Source: Rhodospirillaceae bacterium
GTDB lineage: Bacteria; Pseudomonadota; Alphaproteobacteria; Rhodospirillales; Rhodospirillaceae
Assembly: GCA_029245025.1 (NCBI GenBank)
Contig: JAQWQC010000002.1
Coordinates: forward strand, 1 to 64,000
Direction of reading: 5' to 3'
Length of the DNA stretch: 64,000 bases
Below are positions 54,298 through 64,000 of the stretch, in pieces. The translations under genes and the position numbers were made by a program. Below the pieces are notes generated by a model. The model was given only the letters and a program-made list of their open reading frames with translations. It did no database searches and had not been told where the DNA came from. Each line of letters opens with the position of its first letter. Positions within the stretch are counted from its first letter, which is position 1.

Positions 54298-55709
54298 AGC
54301 CTGATGGAACGCTGGATCACCCGCCCGCCACGCTTGACAGAGAATGTCCATTGGCGTTCTGCACGAGCCAAAACCTCTTCGAGATCACTGACGTTGGCGA
54401 TATCGCGTTCATTCACAGCAAGAATGAGGTCTCCCGGCGCAAGTCCAGCCTGACGTGCAAAGCTGCGGCGTTTGAGCCGCAACACGATCACACCCTCTTC
54501 GGGCTCAATGCCGAGCTCTTCTGCCAGTGCGGGATTTAAATTGGCTACGGTTGAGCCACCGAACGGTGGGAGTTGATCAGACACCTGGGTTTCATTGCGC
54601 GGCGGGTCCTCTGGGGGCTTAACAAGCATCACGCTTACAGATTTCTTGGACCCATCGCGGACGAGTTCAAGGTCAGCGCTTTCGCCAACTACCAATGTTG
54701 CTAATCGATACCGGAGATTCTCAGCATCTAGAATTTCACGGCCGTTCACCGAAACAAGAACATCACCGATTTCAATGCCTGCGTCATCACCTGGGCTTCC
54801 CGCATAGACCGTATTGACGATCACGCCGAGTGGCCGATCCAGCCCCAGGGCCTCAGCGATTTCGGACGTGACCGATTGACCACCAGCGCCAAGCCACGCC
54901 CTTACAGCTTTGCCTTTTTTTAAGATGCTATCTAGAACCACACGGACCATAGGTGTGGGAATTGCAAACCCGATGCCGACACTACCACCATCTCGCGAGT
55001 AGATCGCGGTATTTACGCCAACGAGGCTGCCATCAATAGAGACCAAGGCGCCACCTGAATTTCCGGGATTAATCGCCGCGTCTGTTTGAATGAAGGAGCG
55101 AAAGTCAGAGACTCCGACATTAGATCGAGCGACGGCAGACACGATCCCACTCGTCACCGTTTGACCGACACCAAACGGATTGCCAATGGCCAGCACCAAG
55201 TCACCTACTTCTAAGGCGTCGGCGTCGCCCAGTTGCAGTGCAGGCAAGTCAGCAGGAGCGTTTTTGATCCGCAACACCGCAAGATCAGTGCGCTCGTCAG
55301 TTCCGACAATCTCTGCATCAAATTCTCGACGATCAGAAAGGATAACCGTGATTTCATCTGAGTCTGCGATGACGTGATTGTTGGTTACAACAATACCATC
55401 GTCTCGCACGATAACCCCCGAGCCCAACGAATTCTGAATCCGCTCGCGGGGCATACCAAATCTCTCGCTACCATTTTCACCAAAGAAACGTCGGAAAAAT
55501 GGATCGTTGAATAGACTGGGCACACGCTGCTGCACCACACGCTTGGTATATACGTTGACGACAGAAGGAGCGGTCCGCTTCACGATAGGTGCGAAACTTA
55601 GTTTGATTTCACCATCAGAACTGGGAACGCGAATGGTTTGAGCCGCCGCCGACCCAGATAGAACCAAAAAAGTCGCCACTACGACTGCTATTAGGTCTGC
55701 AAAACGCAT
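54294..55709 (-). CDS. degP: Do-family periplasmic serine protease (DegP/HtrA-like)
   Basis: ATG 55709 has GGAGAAG upstream and opens a signal peptide ending SAAAQ. The trypsin-like domain has His in VVTNNHVIAD, Asp in RTDLAVLRI and Ser in INPGNSGGAL. Two PDZ domains follow (VIVNTVYAGSPGDDAGIEIGD, GVIVLRLKRRSFARQAGLAPGD). At 471 residues it fits DegP/DegQ/MucD. It degrades or refolds misfolded envelope proteins. It is the first gene of the run that ends with the ATP12 gene. Confidence 0.94.
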   Translation of the reverse strand: MRFADLIAVVVATFLVLSGSAAAQTIRVPSSDGEIKLSFAPIVKRTAPSVVNVYTKRVVQQRVPSLFNDPFFRRFFGENGSERFGMPRERIQNSLGSGVIVRDDGIVVTNNHVIADSDEITVILSDRREFDAEIVGTDERTDLAVLRIKNAPADLPALQLGDADALEVGDLVLAIGNPFGVGQTVTSGIVSAVARSNVGVSDFRSFIQTDAAINPGNSGGALVSIDGSLVGVNTAIYSRDGGSVGIGFAIPTPMVRVVLDSILKKGKAVRAWLGAGGQSVTSEIAEALGLDRPLGVIVNTVYAGSPGDDAGIEIGDVLVSVNGREILDAENLRYRLATLVVGESADLELVRDGSKKSVSVMLVKPPEDPPRNETQVSDQLPPFGGSTVANLNPALAEELGIEPEEGVIVLRLKRRSFARQAGLAPGDLILAVNERDIANVSDLEEVLARAERQWTFSVKRGGRVIQRSIRL

Positions 55710-55792
55710 AAAACTTCTCCAAACCTCCCCGCACCCCTTCATATCAGAAGTAAGGTACTGTTGGGACCACCGCAATCTATGTATCGACTGGT

Positions 55793-55827
55793 AAAACAAA
55801 AAAAGGCGGACCATAACGCCCGCCTTT
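55793..55827 (-). terminator. terminator after rplQ
   Basis: On the minus strand AAAGGCGG pairs with CCGCCTTT around a 10-base loop and runs into a TTTTTTTGTTTT tract. It closes the spc-alpha ribosomal operon and separates it from degP. Confidence 0.85.
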
Positions 55828-55858
55828 ATCAAAATTCTCTAGTTCGCGTAGGGCCCCA

Positions 55859-56287
55859 TTACTCGTGCGGTAATTCCTCGTCGACTACCTTCTCCTGTAC
55901 GGGGCCTGAATCAAGCCCTTTAGCCTCAGTATCGCGACCAACCAGCTCAATAACCGCCATTGGCGCTGAGTCACCATAGCGGTAACCCGCTTTCAACACG
56001 CGGGTATATCCACCTGATCGATCTGCGTAGCGCTCTGCAATGGTTGAGAACAGCTTCGACACCACAGTTTTATCGCGCAACTTGGCCATAGCTTGGCGGC
56101 GGGAATGAAGATCGCCTCGTTTAGCAAGGGTAATTAGGCGTTCAGCATAGGGACGCAAGTCTTTCGCCTTAGGAAGCGTTGTTGTGATCTGCTCATGTTT
56201 AAACAAAGCGTTCGCCATATTAGCAAACATCGCCCGACGGTGCTGACTGGTGCGGTTTAATTTCCGACCGCTCATTCCATGCCGCAT
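55859..56287 (-). CDS. rplQ: 50S ribosomal protein L17
   Basis: The 142-residue protein opens with [24 protein letters not shown] and has [25 protein letters not shown], both diagnostic for L17. A C-terminal acidic extension follows, as in other alphaproteobacteria. It is the last gene of the alpha operon. Confidence 0.97.
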   Translation of the reverse strand: MRHGMSGRKLNRTSQHRRAMFANMANALFKHEQITTTLPKAKDLRPYAERLITLAKRGDLHSRRQAMAKLRDKTVVSKLFSTIAERYADRSGGYTRVLKAGYRYGDSAPMAVIELVGRDTEAKGLDSGPVQEKVVDEELPHE

Positions 56288-56410
56288 TATGCTGCCTCCT
56301 TACTATCCTAGGCCTCGCGCACGAGACTGATTTGAACTACCCCCTGCCAGTGCCCTGAACAGGTGGGTTGAGCCCTCTTGGCTCTTTTTTGTCTACCTAA
56401 TTTGAATCTA

Positions 56411-57427
56411 CTAAAACGGCTCTTCGAGCTTCTTGGCGAGATCTTCAATGTTTTCAGGAGGCCAATTCGTTACCTCCATGCCGAGGTGAAGACCCATCTG
56501 AGCAAGAACTTCCTTGATCTCGTTTAGAGACTTACGGCCGAAGTTCGGCGTTCTCAGCATTTCTGATTCGGTCTTCTGAACCAGATCACCGATGTAGATG
56601 ATGTTGTCGTTCTTCAAGCAATTCGCCGAACGAACAGACAATTCCAACTCATCCACTTTGCGCAGCAGGTGCTTGTTAAACGGAAGGTCCTCATCCGGAC
56701 GCTCATGGAACGCTTGGCTGGGCTCTTCGAAGTTGATGAACAACTGCAATTGGTCCTGCAAGATCCGAGCAGAAAGCGCGACTGCGTCTTCTGGGCTCAC
56801 TGCGCCGTTGGTTTCAACCTTCATCGATAGCTTGTCATAGTCAGTGACCTGACCAACGCGAGTGTTATCAACCGAATAGGACACACGACGAACCGGGCTA
56901 AAAATAGAGTCGACCGGGATGGCACCAATTGCATCGTCTTCCTTGCGGTTCTGCGAAGCTACGACATATCCCTTGCCGTTACTGACTTCCATTTCAATTT
57001 CTAGGTTGGCACCTTCGTCTAGATGACAAATGACCAAGTCAGGGTTCATGATATCGATGTCAGACGGCGCATCAATCTGTCCAGCGGTCACTTCAGCTGG
57101 CCCCTTAACGGACAAGGTCATCCGTTTCGGGCCCTCCGCATGCATGGCTAGGGAAATCTGTTTGATGTTGAGAATCAAATCCGTGACGTCTTCTCTAACA
57201 CCGGTAATCGATGAGAACTCATGAAGCACACCATCAATGCTAATGGACGTAATGGCTGCGCCCTGCAATGAAGAAAGTAAAATGCGGCGCAAAGCATTAC
57301 CAAGTGTAATACCGAAACCGCGCTCCAAAGGTTCTGCCACTATCGTCGCTACACGATTGTTATCTTCGTCCGCTTCAACGTTGAGTTTGTTCGGCTTAAT
57401 GAGCTCTTGCCAGTTTTTTTGTATCAC
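56411..57427 (-). CDS. rpoA: RNA polymerase alpha subunit
   Basis: The 338-residue protein has the alpha N-terminal dimerisation domain ([35 protein letters not shown]) and a C-terminal domain with [24 protein letters not shown] and [12 protein letters not shown], which contacts UP elements and activators. Confidence 0.98.
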   Translation of the reverse strand: MIQKNWQELIKPNKLNVEADEDNNRVATIVAEPLERGFGITLGNALRRILLSSLQGAAITSISIDGVLHEFSSITGVREDVTDLILNIKQISLAMHAEGPKRMTLSVKGPAEVTAGQIDAPSDIDIMNPDLVICHLDEGANLEIEMEVSNGKGYVVASQNRKEDDAIGAIPVDSIFSPVRRVSYSVDNTRVGQVTDYDKLSMKVETNGAVSPEDAVALSARILQDQLQLFINFEEPSQAFHERPDEDLPFNKHLLRKVDELELSVRSANCLKNDNIIYIGDLVQKTESEMLRTPNFGRKSLNEIKEVLAQMGLHLGMEVTNWPPENIEDLAKKLEEPF

Positions 57428-57526
57428 GGCTTAATCCCGCTCTTCTAAAGGTTAAGGGCGCACACAAAGTGGAGCGCCCGAAAAGCCGTACCCTTATCCG
57501 TGGCACGGCAAAACGCGTATAACTTT

Positions 57527-57916
57527 CTAAACCCGCCGGCGCTTACGTGGTCGACACCCATTGTGCGGAATGGGCGTAACGTCTTGAATAGAAGTAACAT
57601 TGAACCCTACGGTCTGAAGCGCACGCAATGCTGACTCACGACCACTTCCTGGCCCCTTAACCTGAACCGACAGAGTTTTCATGCCATGTTCCATGGCTTT
57701 TTTACCCGCGTCTTCTGCCGCCATTTGAGCAGCGTATGGGGTCGACTTCCGTGAGCCTTTAAAACCTTGCCCACCGGCAGACGACCACGAGATAGCGTTG
57801 CCTTGCACATCAGTTATTGTGATGAGCGTGTTATTGAAGGTTGAATTTACGTGCGCAATTCCAGAACTGATATTCTTGCGTTCTTTTTTGCGGGTTCGTG
57901 TCGCTGGCTTGGCCAT
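57527..57916 (-). CDS. rpsK: 30S ribosomal protein S11
   Basis: The 129-residue protein has [32 protein letters not shown] and the C-terminal [18 protein letters not shown], all conserved in S11. Confidence 0.98.
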   Translation of the reverse strand: MAKPATRTRKKERKNISSGIAHVNSTFNNTLITITDVQGNAISWSSAGGQGFKGSRKSTPYAAQMAAEDAGKKAMEHGMKTLSVQVKGPGSGRESALRALQTVGFNVTSIQDVTPIPHNGCRPRKRRRV

Positions 57917-57931
57917 AGGTGTGTTCGTCCG

Positions 57932-58309
57932 TTACTTGGTGACTTTTTTCTTGCCTGCAATGGCTTTAGCTGGCCCCTTGCGGGTCCGGGCATTTGTATG
58001 AGTTCTCTGACCACGCACAGGAAGCCCCTTGCGGTGACGCAAGCCTCTGTAACAACCCAGATCCATCAAACGCTTGATGTTCATGGCTGCTTCCCGGCGG
58101 AGATCACCCTCGACCACGAAGTCTTGGTCGACGATATCGCGCACCCGCCCGACCTCGTCGTCTGACAACTGATTTACGCGGAGCGTCATGTCGATATTCG
58201 CACGTTGGCAGATATCAACTGCGCGCGTGTTCCCTATGCCAAAAATGTAGGTCAGAGCAATCGGGACCCGCTTATTCGTCGGTATGTTAACGCCTGCAAT
58301 ACGCGCCAA
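57932..58309 (-). CDS. rpsM: 30S ribosomal protein S13
   Basis: The 125-residue protein starts [15 protein letters not shown] and has [36 protein letters not shown], typical of S13. It begins about 100 bases after adk and 15 bases before rpsK. Confidence 0.98.
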   Translation of the reverse strand: MARIAGVNIPTNKRVPIALTYIFGIGNTRAVDICQRANIDMTLRVNQLSDDEVGRVRDIVDQDFVVEGDLRREAAMNIKRLMDLGCYRGLRHRKGLPVRGQRTHTNARTRKGPAKAIAGKKKVTK

Positions 58310-58410
58310 GGCCCGTACTCCTTCTATTCAATCAATTGTGCTCGAGAGCGCCCGGTCCAGCCGGAAAAGCGCGCCATTATAGGCGGGCTCGACCACCTGT
58401 CAACACGCTC

Positions 58411-59067
58411 TCAGCTGTCCAAAACCCTTTTAATCTCGGTAGTTACGGCCGCAACATCCTGGTCACCGTCGACCACAGCCAGCAGCCCTTTACTGTCATA
58501 AAACGGTAGCAATGGGGCCGTCTGCCCGTGGTAAGTATTGAGACGGGATTTCACCGTCTCAGCATTGTCATCGTCTCGTATCGTAAATTCAGAACTCCCG
58601 CACACATCGCAAACATCTGCGACTTTCGGCAGCTTAAAGGTATCATGATACCCCTCCCCACATTTTGAGCATGTGAAGCGCCCTGTTATGCGGTCAACCA
58701 GGTTCTGGTCCGGCACACGGATCTCTATGACTGAGTCAAGTTCGATCCCCTTTTCCTGCAGGATCGCATCAAGACTTTCAGCCTGCGCGACCGTCCTTGG
58801 GAATCCATCGAGAACAAAACCGTTAGAGCAATCTGGATGATCGAGGCGCTCCGAAATCATGCCAACCATGATTTCGTCAGAGACGAGCTGCCCAGCATCC
58901 ATGATTTCTTTAGCTTGCTTGCCTAACCCAGTCCCAGCAGCGACAGCGGCCCGAAGCATATCGCCAGTCGATAACTGAATGATTGCGTAGGCGTCTACCA
59001 ACAGCTTCGCTTGCGTGCCTTTTCCACCGCCCGGAGGCCCCATAAGAATAAGACGCTTCCCAGTCAT
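58411..59067 (-). CDS. adk: adenylate kinase, zinc-lid type
   Basis: The 218-residue enzyme has the P-loop GPPGGGKGT, the NMP-binding region [10 protein letters not shown] and a long LID with four cysteines (CSKCGEGYH, then CDVCGSS), so it is the long zinc-binding form. It equilibrates ATP, ADP and AMP. Its ATG overlaps the secY stop, as usual in spc operons of this group. rpmJ is absent between secY and rpsM. Confidence 0.96.
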   Translation of the reverse strand: MTGKRLILMGPPGGGKGTQAKLLVDAYAIIQLSTGDMLRAAVAAGTGLGKQAKEIMDAGQLVSDEIMVGMISERLDHPDCSNGFVLDGFPRTVAQAESLDAILQEKGIELDSVIEIRVPDQNLVDRITGRFTCSKCGEGYHDTFKLPKVADVCDVCGSSEFTIRDDDNAETVKSRLNTYHGQTAPLLPFYDSKGLLAVVDGDQDVAAVTTEIKRVLDS

Positions 59068-60425
59068 CTATTTCGCCCCCTCAACTTGGACTTCTTAATA
59101 AGACCTTCGTATTGATGCGCCAGAAGATGGGATTGAATTTGCTGTACCGTATTAAGGGTAACATTGACCACGATTAGGAGGCTTGTTCCGCCGAAGTAAA
59201 AAGTTACGTTCATGCGCGAGATCAAAATCTCGGGGAGCAGACACACAATAATCAAATAGATGCTGCCTACGGCGGTTAGACGGGTTAGTACAAAGTCGAT
59301 GTACTCAGCCGTATTTTTACCGGGGCGGATGCCAGGTACAAACCCACCATGTTTACGGAGGTTTTCAGCTGTATCAGCTGGGTTAAATACAAGCGCTGTG
59401 TAGAAGAAGGCAAAGAACGCGATGAAAACAGCGTACAACAAGAGATAAAGCGGCTGACCACGACCGAGGAGCACCCCAATTGTATTCAGGAACCCGCCTT
59501 CGCCACCCGCGTCAACAGCGCCACCTTGTAGACCTGCAACCGTCAACGGCATTAACAAGATAGAGCTGGCAAAGATGGCAGGAATCACACCCGCCGTATT
59601 AAGCTTGAGCGGCAGATGAGAATTTTCTCCTCCGAACATCTTATTGCCCACCTGACGCTTCGGATACTGGACGATTATGCGGCGCTGGGCGAGTTCCACA
59701 TAGCAAATGAGATAGATGGTCAAGACGATACCGATCATCAAACCAACGATGACCATCGGAGACATTGCTCCAGTGCGTCCCAACTCTAATGTCTGCGCGA
59801 TGGCTCCGGGGAGCCCGGCAACGATACCGGAGAAAATAAGAAGCGAAACACCTTGGCCAATGCCACGCTCGCTGATTTGCTCACCCAGCCAGACCAAGAA
59901 CATAGTCCCGCCGACCAGAGTGATAACTGTCGTAAACTTGAAGAATACACCGGGGTTGGTTACTGCAAACGCCCCCGTGGAGCTTGTTGCCCCCTCTAAC
60001 CCCGACGCTATACCAAGCGCCTGCAGCGCACTAATGCCCACAGTCAGATAGCGGGTGTACTGGTTCATTTTAATACGCCCAGATACCCCTTCTTTCTTCA
60101 TCTGTTCGAGGGTCGGATTAACAGCCGCCATGAGCTGCATGATAATTGCAGCAGAGATGTACGGCATTATATTGAGGGCGAAGATGCTCATGCGGGATAG
60201 TGCACCGCCCGCGAAGACATCGAACATGCCAAGAACGCCAGCACTTTGCTGCTGCATAATGTCCGCCATCACTTGGGGATCGATTCCAGGTAAAGTGATG
60301 AAAGTGCCCATCCGGTAAACGATCAGGGCGCCAAGCGAAAACCAAATACGACGCTTGAGGTCTGTGGCTTTAGCAAAAACGCCAAAGTTGACGTTCGCGG
60401 CCATTTGATCGGCGGCGGAGGCCAT
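59064..60425 (-). CDS. secY: protein translocase subunit SecY
   Basis: The 453-residue protein has ten membrane helices, beginning [10 protein letters not shown] and [10 protein letters not shown], with [12 protein letters not shown], the [11 protein letters not shown] segment and [17 protein letters not shown] in the cytoplasmic loops. It forms the Sec channel. Confidence 0.98.
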   Translation of the reverse strand: MASAADQMAANVNFGVFAKATDLKRRIWFSLGALIVYRMGTFITLPGIDPQVMADIMQQQSAGVLGMFDVFAGGALSRMSIFALNIMPYISAAIIMQLMAAVNPTLEQMKKEGVSGRIKMNQYTRYLTVGISALQALGIASGLEGATSSTGAFAVTNPGVFFKFTTVITLVGGTMFLVWLGEQISERGIGQGVSLLIFSGIVAGLPGAIAQTLELGRTGAMSPMVIVGLMIGIVLTIYLICYVELAQRRIIVQYPKRQVGNKMFGGENSHLPLKLNTAGVIPAIFASSILLMPLTVAGLQGGAVDAGGEGGFLNTIGVLLGRGQPLYLLLYAVFIAFFAFFYTALVFNPADTAENLRKHGGFVPGIRPGKNTAEYIDFVLTRLTAVGSIYLIIVCLLPEILISRMNVTFYFGGTSLLIVVNVTLNTVQQIQSHLLAHQYEGLIKKSKLRGRNR

Positions 60426-60430
60426 ATTGG

Positions 60431-60973
60431 TTACTCGCCACCTTCGTCAGCAGGATTATTGTCGGCTTTCGCTTTCTTTTCTTTCTTAGGTTTAGCTTCA
60501 TCAGCCGCAGACGCGGGCGAAATCACTGTGACCGAACCACCAGCCTTTTCGACAGCTGCAATGGCAGCTGCAGAGGCATGATCGACCGTAATTGAAAGTT
60601 TGGTTTTCAACTCACCAGAGGCCAGCAACCTTACACCGTCGCGACGCGGACGCACCAAACCTGCCGCTTCAAGCGCATCGCCATCTATTGGCTTTTTTGC
60701 ATCCAAACGGTCCTCATCGATGACCTGCTGAAGACGGCCAACGTTGATAACCGCAAACTCTTTGGGATTAACGACATTAAAACCACGCTTCGGCAATCGA
60801 CGGTAAATCGGCATTTGACCGCCTTCAAACCCACGGATCGAGACGCCTGTGCGGGATTTTTGACCTTTGTGACCGCGACCAGCCGTCTTGCCTTTGCCAG
60901 AACCGGGCCCGCGGCCAACGCGAGTCCGTTTCTCTGTAGCGCCGGGCTTATCCCGTAATTGGTTCAATTGCAT
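60431..60973 (-). CDS. rplO: 50S ribosomal protein L15
   Basis: It has the Gly/Arg-rich N-terminus [27 protein letters not shown] and [18 protein letters not shown]. At 180 residues it is longer than usual (about 145-160) owing to a charged C-terminal tail rich in Lys and Glu. It follows rpmD by about 45 bases. Confidence 0.97.
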   Translation of the reverse strand: MQLNQLRDKPGATEKRTRVGRGPGSGKGKTAGRGHKGQKSRTGVSIRGFEGGQMPIYRRLPKRGFNVVNPKEFAVINVGRLQQVIDEDRLDAKKPIDGDALEAAGLVRPRRDGVRLLASGELKTKLSITVDHASAAAIAAVEKAGGSVTVISPASAADEAKPKKEKKAKADNNPADEGGE

Positions 60974-61017
60974 AACGAGCCTTCCTGACGCCGATAGATC
61001 GGCGTCTATTCTAAAAT

Positions 61018-61224
61018 CTATTTAGTATCTGGTTCTACGCGAACAAGGTGACTAACCTTGTTAATCATTCCGCGTACCGACGGTGTATCTTCTAACGTTC
61101 GCGTACTGTGCATTTTATCCAGCCCCAGACCTTTCAAAGTCGCACGCTGAGACCTGTGACGCCCAATCGGGCTGCCAATCTGGGTGACCGTAACGGTGCC
61201 ATTCGATTTTGACTTACCCGCCAT
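61018..61224 (-). CDS. rpmD: 50S ribosomal protein L30
   Basis: The 68-residue protein has [27 protein letters not shown] and ends with [13 protein letters not shown], typical of L30. It overlaps the rpsE stop by one base. Confidence 0.96.
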   Translation of the reverse strand: MAGKSKSNGTVTVTQIGSPIGRHRSQRATLKGLGLDKMHSTRTLEDTPSVRGMINKVSHLVRVEPDTK

Positions 61225-61802
61225 TAGGACGCCTCCTGAATCGGCGCTTCATCGCGCGGCACCGCATCGCCACGTCGTCCAACAATATCGGCAACCTTTT
61301 TACCACGCTTGGCCGCAATCATGCGCGGTGAACGCAGAGATTTGAGCGCTTCAAATGTTGCTTTGACCATATTGTAGGGATTATTCGACCCCTTACTCTT
61401 GGCCACAACATCTTGAACACCCATCGTTTCGAATACGGCACGCATCGGGCCGCCAGCAATAATACCCGTACCGGGAGGTGCTGACCGCAGCACGACAAGG
61501 CCGGCACCAAACTTACCATTCACGTCGTGATGCAACGTCCGGCCTTCCCGCAACGGAATACGAACCAGCGTACGTTTAGCTTGCTCTGTCGCCTTTCGGA
61601 TTGCCTCTGGAACTTCACGTGCCTTGCCTGAGCCATAGCCAACACGACCTTTAGTGTCGCCGACGACAACCAAGGCTGCAAAAGCAAACCTGCGCCCACC
61701 CTTCACAACCTTCGCAACGCGATTGATATAGACGAGTTTATCGACGAGATCGTCGTTTTTATCCCTGTCGCGTCTATCCGCGTTTGGTCCTGAACGTGCC
61801 AT
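61224..61802 (-). CDS. rpsE: 30S ribosomal protein S5
   Basis: The 192-residue protein has [37 protein letters not shown] and [13 protein letters not shown], the conserved core of S5. Confidence 0.98.
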   Translation of the reverse strand: MARSGPNADRRDRDKNDDLVDKLVYINRVAKVVKGGRRFAFAALVVVGDTKGRVGYGSGKAREVPEAIRKATEQAKRTLVRIPLREGRTLHHDVNGKFGAGLVVLRSAPPGTGIIAGGPMRAVFETMGVQDVVAKSKGSNNPYNMVKATFEALKSLRSPRMIAAKRGKKVADIVGRRGDAVPRDEAPIQEAS

Positions 61803-61828
61803 ATCTTTAGTCCTTCCTTTGGCGCCTG

Positions 61829-62191
61829 CTAGAACGACAGGCCACCTTCCCGTGCTGCGTCGGCCAATGCCTTAACGCGGCCGTGATATTTGTATCCACC
61901 GCGATCAAATATTACATCCGTGACGCCAGCGCCTTTAGCCCGTTCAGCAATCAACTTCCCGACAGCCTGCGCGGCATCGATTGTGCAGCCCTTTGACGTG
62001 TCTCTTTTAACGCCACTTTCCAGGCTCGATGCCGCAACAACAGTATTACCCTCAACATCGTTAATGACCTGGGCATAAATGTGCCGGCCAGAACGAAACA
62101 CCGACAAACGCGGACGATCGCTCTTCATCTTGCGTATCTTGTAACGGGTTCGCACCTTGCGGCGATTGAACAATTTGATAACTGACGTCAT
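61829..62191 (-). CDS. rplR: 50S ribosomal protein L18
   Basis: The 120-residue protein has [18 protein letters not shown], the [12 protein letters not shown] helix and [24 protein letters not shown], matching L18. Confidence 0.97.
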   Translation of the reverse strand: MTSVIKLFNRRKVRTRYKIRKMKSDRPRLSVFRSGRHIYAQVINDVEGNTVVAASSLESGVKRDTSKGCTIDAAQAVGKLIAERAKGAGVTDVIFDRGGYKYHGRVKALADAAREGGLSF

Positions 62192-62202
62192 CGCTCTGAT
62201 CC

Positions 62203-62736
62203 TTACTTCTTCTTGCCTTCTTTACGAAGGATGTGTTCGCCAGCGTAACGCACGCCCTTGCCCTTGTAGGGCTCAGGAGGACGATAGGCACGGATTTCAG
62301 CAGCTACTTGGCCAACCTTCTGCAGGTCCGATCCCGTGATATCAACCTGGGTCGGCTGCGGCGTCTTAATCTCGATACCTTCTGGGACAGGGAAATCAAC
62401 GTCATGTGAGAACCCAAGACTGAGAACCAACTTTTTACCTTGAGCCTGCGCTTTGTACCCAACACCCTGAATTTCTAAGGTCTTGGTAAAGCCTTCACTG
62501 ACACCGACCACCATGTTCTCAACGAGAGAGCGCGTTGTACCCCACATCGTGCGCGCGCGCTTTCCGTTACCTCTTGGCTTCACGGTTACTTCGTTATCTG
62601 AAATGACCGTCTCGATCTCATCTGCCGTCAGGAATGACAACTCACCACGCTTGCCTTTGGCCGTCAGTTTGTTGCCGTCCATGGTAACAATGACGCCATC
62701 AGGTATAACGACCGGGTTTTTTCCAATACGTGACAT
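62203..62736 (-). CDS. rplF: 50S ribosomal protein L6
   Basis: The 177-residue protein starts [12 protein letters not shown] and has [29 protein letters not shown] and the C-terminal [23 protein letters not shown], typical of L6. Confidence 0.98.
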   Translation of the reverse strand: MSRIGKNPVVIPDGVIVTMDGNKLTAKGKRGELSFLTADEIETVISDNEVTVKPRGNGKRARTMWGTTRSLVENMVVGVSEGFTKTLEIQGVGYKAQAQGKKLVLSLGFSHDVDFPVPEGIEIKTPQPTQVDITGSDLQKVGQVAAEIRAYRPPEPYKGKGVRYAGEHILRKEGKKK

Positions 62737-62748
62737 ATAAAAGCCCTC

Positions 62749-63147
62749 CTAAAATACCTGACAGAGAACTTCGCCGCCCACATTGGCGTCGCGCGCCTCG
62801 TGGTCCGACATCACGCCGCGTGGCGTAGACAAAATAGAGATGCCTAGACCGTTATAAACGCGCGGCAAGTCTTTAATCTTCGAGTAAATCCGCCGACCAG
62901 GCTTAGAAACACGCGTGATCTTACTGATCACCGGTTCGCCTTCGTTGTATTTCAACTCAATACGTAACTCATCGATGCCGGGCCGCACATTGTAACGCTC
63001 AAAGCCACGGATATAGCCTTCTCGCTGCAACACATCGAGCAGGTTCTCCCGGAGCTTAGAGGCCGGTGCGGTAACAGCGTTCTTACGTGCCCGCTGTCCG
63101 TTGCGGATACGCGTTAGCGTATCACCGATAGGATCGGATAAAGCCAC
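62749..63147 (-). CDS. rpsH: 30S ribosomal protein S8
   Basis: The 132-residue protein starts [18 protein letters not shown] and ends with [30 protein letters not shown], the S8 signature. Confidence 0.98.
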   Translation of the reverse strand: MALSDPIGDTLTRIRNGQRARKNAVTAPASKLRENLLDVLQREGYIRGFERYNVRPGIDELRIELKYNEGEPVISKITRVSKPGRRIYSKIKDLPRVYNGLGISILSTPRGVMSDHEARDANVGGEVLCQVF

Positions 63148-63159
63148 AATCGTCTCTCC

Positions 63160-63465
63160 TTACCAACTCGACTTAACCATGCCGGGAATTTGGCCTCTCG
63201 AAGCCAAATCCCGCAGCTTGATGCGACCGAGCTTAAACTTTCGATATACTCCGCGCGGACGCCCGGTGACTTCACACCGATTGTGTATCCGCACTTTGGA
63301 TCCATTACGCGGCATTTCAGCAAGCTTGAGTGCCGCCTCAAATCTTTCTTCAGGCGACGACGTACGATCCATAACCATCGCCTTCAATTCAGCCCGGCGT
63401 TCATTCTGCTGGGCCGCCATGCGGCGACGCTTAAGATCTCGTTGTACAGCGCTCTTCTTAGCCAT
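63160..63465 (-). CDS. rpsN: 30S ribosomal protein S14 (zinc-independent form)
   Basis: The 101-residue long form has [21 protein letters not shown] and L-R-D-L-A-S-R-G. It lacks the two CxxC pairs of the short zinc form. It lies between rplE and rpsH as usual. Confidence 0.97.
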   Translation of the reverse strand: MAKKSAVQRDLKRRRMAAQQNERRAELKAMVMDRTSSPEERFEAALKLAEMPRNGSKVRIHNRCEVTGRPRGVYRKFKLGRIKLRDLASRGQIPGMVKSSW

Positions 63466-63485
63466 AGTTCAGCGTGCTCCAGGCG

Positions 63486-64000
63486 TTAATTTTTACGGAA
63501 CGGCATATCGAACCCTGCGAGAAGCACTTTCGCTTCTTCATCGTTCTTAGCCGTTGTGCAAATGGTGATGTTTAGACCGCGGACTTTGTCTACCTGATCA
63601 TAATCGATCTCAGGAAAAATGATCTGTTCCTTAAGACCCATGTTGTAGTTACCCCGACCATCAAAGCTATTCGGCGGAAGACCACGAAAATCTCTCACGC
63701 GAGGCAACGCTATCGTGACCAAGCGGTCCATAAATTCGTACATGCGAACACGACGAAGAGTGACGGACGTCCCGACCATCATTCCGTCACGCAGCTTGAA
63801 AGCGGCGATGGATTTCTTGGCTCTCGTAATCAGCGGCTTTTGACCGGAAATTAGCGTCAAATCTTGTACTGCGCCTTCTATCTTCTTGCGATCCTGCGAT
63901 GCTTCACCAACACCCATATTGAGAACAATTTTCTCGAGTTTCGGCACTTCCATCGGATTCTCATATGAGAAGGTTTCCAGAAGGGACTTCCGGACGACGT
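63486..64000 (-). CDS. rplE: 50S ribosomal protein L5, N-terminus cut by window edge
   Basis: The frame runs to the right edge without a start. The visible part has [55 protein letters not shown] and [19 protein letters not shown], all L5. An internal ATG at 63953 is not the start, because the preceding codons ([13 protein letters not shown]) match the L5 N-terminal region. About 10-20 residues are missing. Confidence 0.97.
   Translation of the reverse strand, partial: VVRKSLLETFSYENPMEVPKLEKIVLNMGVGEASQDRKKIEGAVQDLTLISGQKPLITRAKKSIAAFKLRDGMMVGTSVTLRRVRMYEFMDRLVTIALPRVRDFRGLPPNSFDGRGNYNMGLKEQIIFPEIDYDQVDKVRGLNITICTTAKNDEEAKVLLAGFDMPFRKN

Overview
The window looks like the chromosome of an alphaproteobacterium, most like a marine Rhodospirillales-type lineage. 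Support comes from the block recJ-glpX-hom-alaC-type aminotransferase, a class I PHA synthase, adk inside the spc ribosomal operon, glnBA behind a sigma-54 promoter, a pccB-pccA pair, and an ATP12-type F1 assembly factor. Most genes lie on the minus strand. This assignment rests on protein motifs and gene order, not on a database search.

Layout. 0-5.3 kb is an accessory stretch: the tail of ubiG, a DUF3050 protein, a secreted tyrosine-phosphatase-like protein, an ExoX-like exonuclease, a two-nuclease DUF2779 protein, then gene fragments and IS-end-like repeats next to tRNA-Glu. 5.5-13.5 kb holds a GNAT acetyltransferase, a duplicated HdeA-like periplasmic protein, the recJ/glpX/hom/aminotransferase operon and an OmpA-type lipoprotein. 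phaC (13.8-15.6 kb) runs head-on into a phosphonate-type ABC transporter operon led by a gamma-carbonic-anhydrase-like gene. 19.7-22.5 kb codes for a TPR/glycosyltransferase and an SGNH esterase-like protein. Then come rplM-rpsI, a cupin, tRNA-His, glnBA, clpS-clpA, a SPOR-containing DD-carboxypeptidase, the nucleotide-sugar genes galU/ugd/phosphomannomutase, and a VWA plus DnaJ pair.

36-45.3 kb is the second accessory region. It holds an FAD oxidoreductase, a VOC protein and a truncated gene, two tandem Rossmann-fold proteins that both carry signal peptides, a DUF1838-like pseudogene, a Tat-exported FAD oxidase, tRNA-Leu, lipB and two Tat-exported DUF1838 proteins. Nearly everything non-housekeeping here is predicted to be exported, so it may be an extracytoplasmic redox cluster. 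It is the best candidate for undescribed biology in the window.

45.4-64 kb is mainly core: acyP-pccA-pccB, yciB, an overlapping operon degP-rarA-crcB-rluC-HAD phosphatase-(26-codon ORF)-ATP12, then the alpha and spc ribosomal operons from rplQ back to rplE, which is cut by the window edge. No CRISPR array, prophage, intact transposase or rRNA gene was seen.
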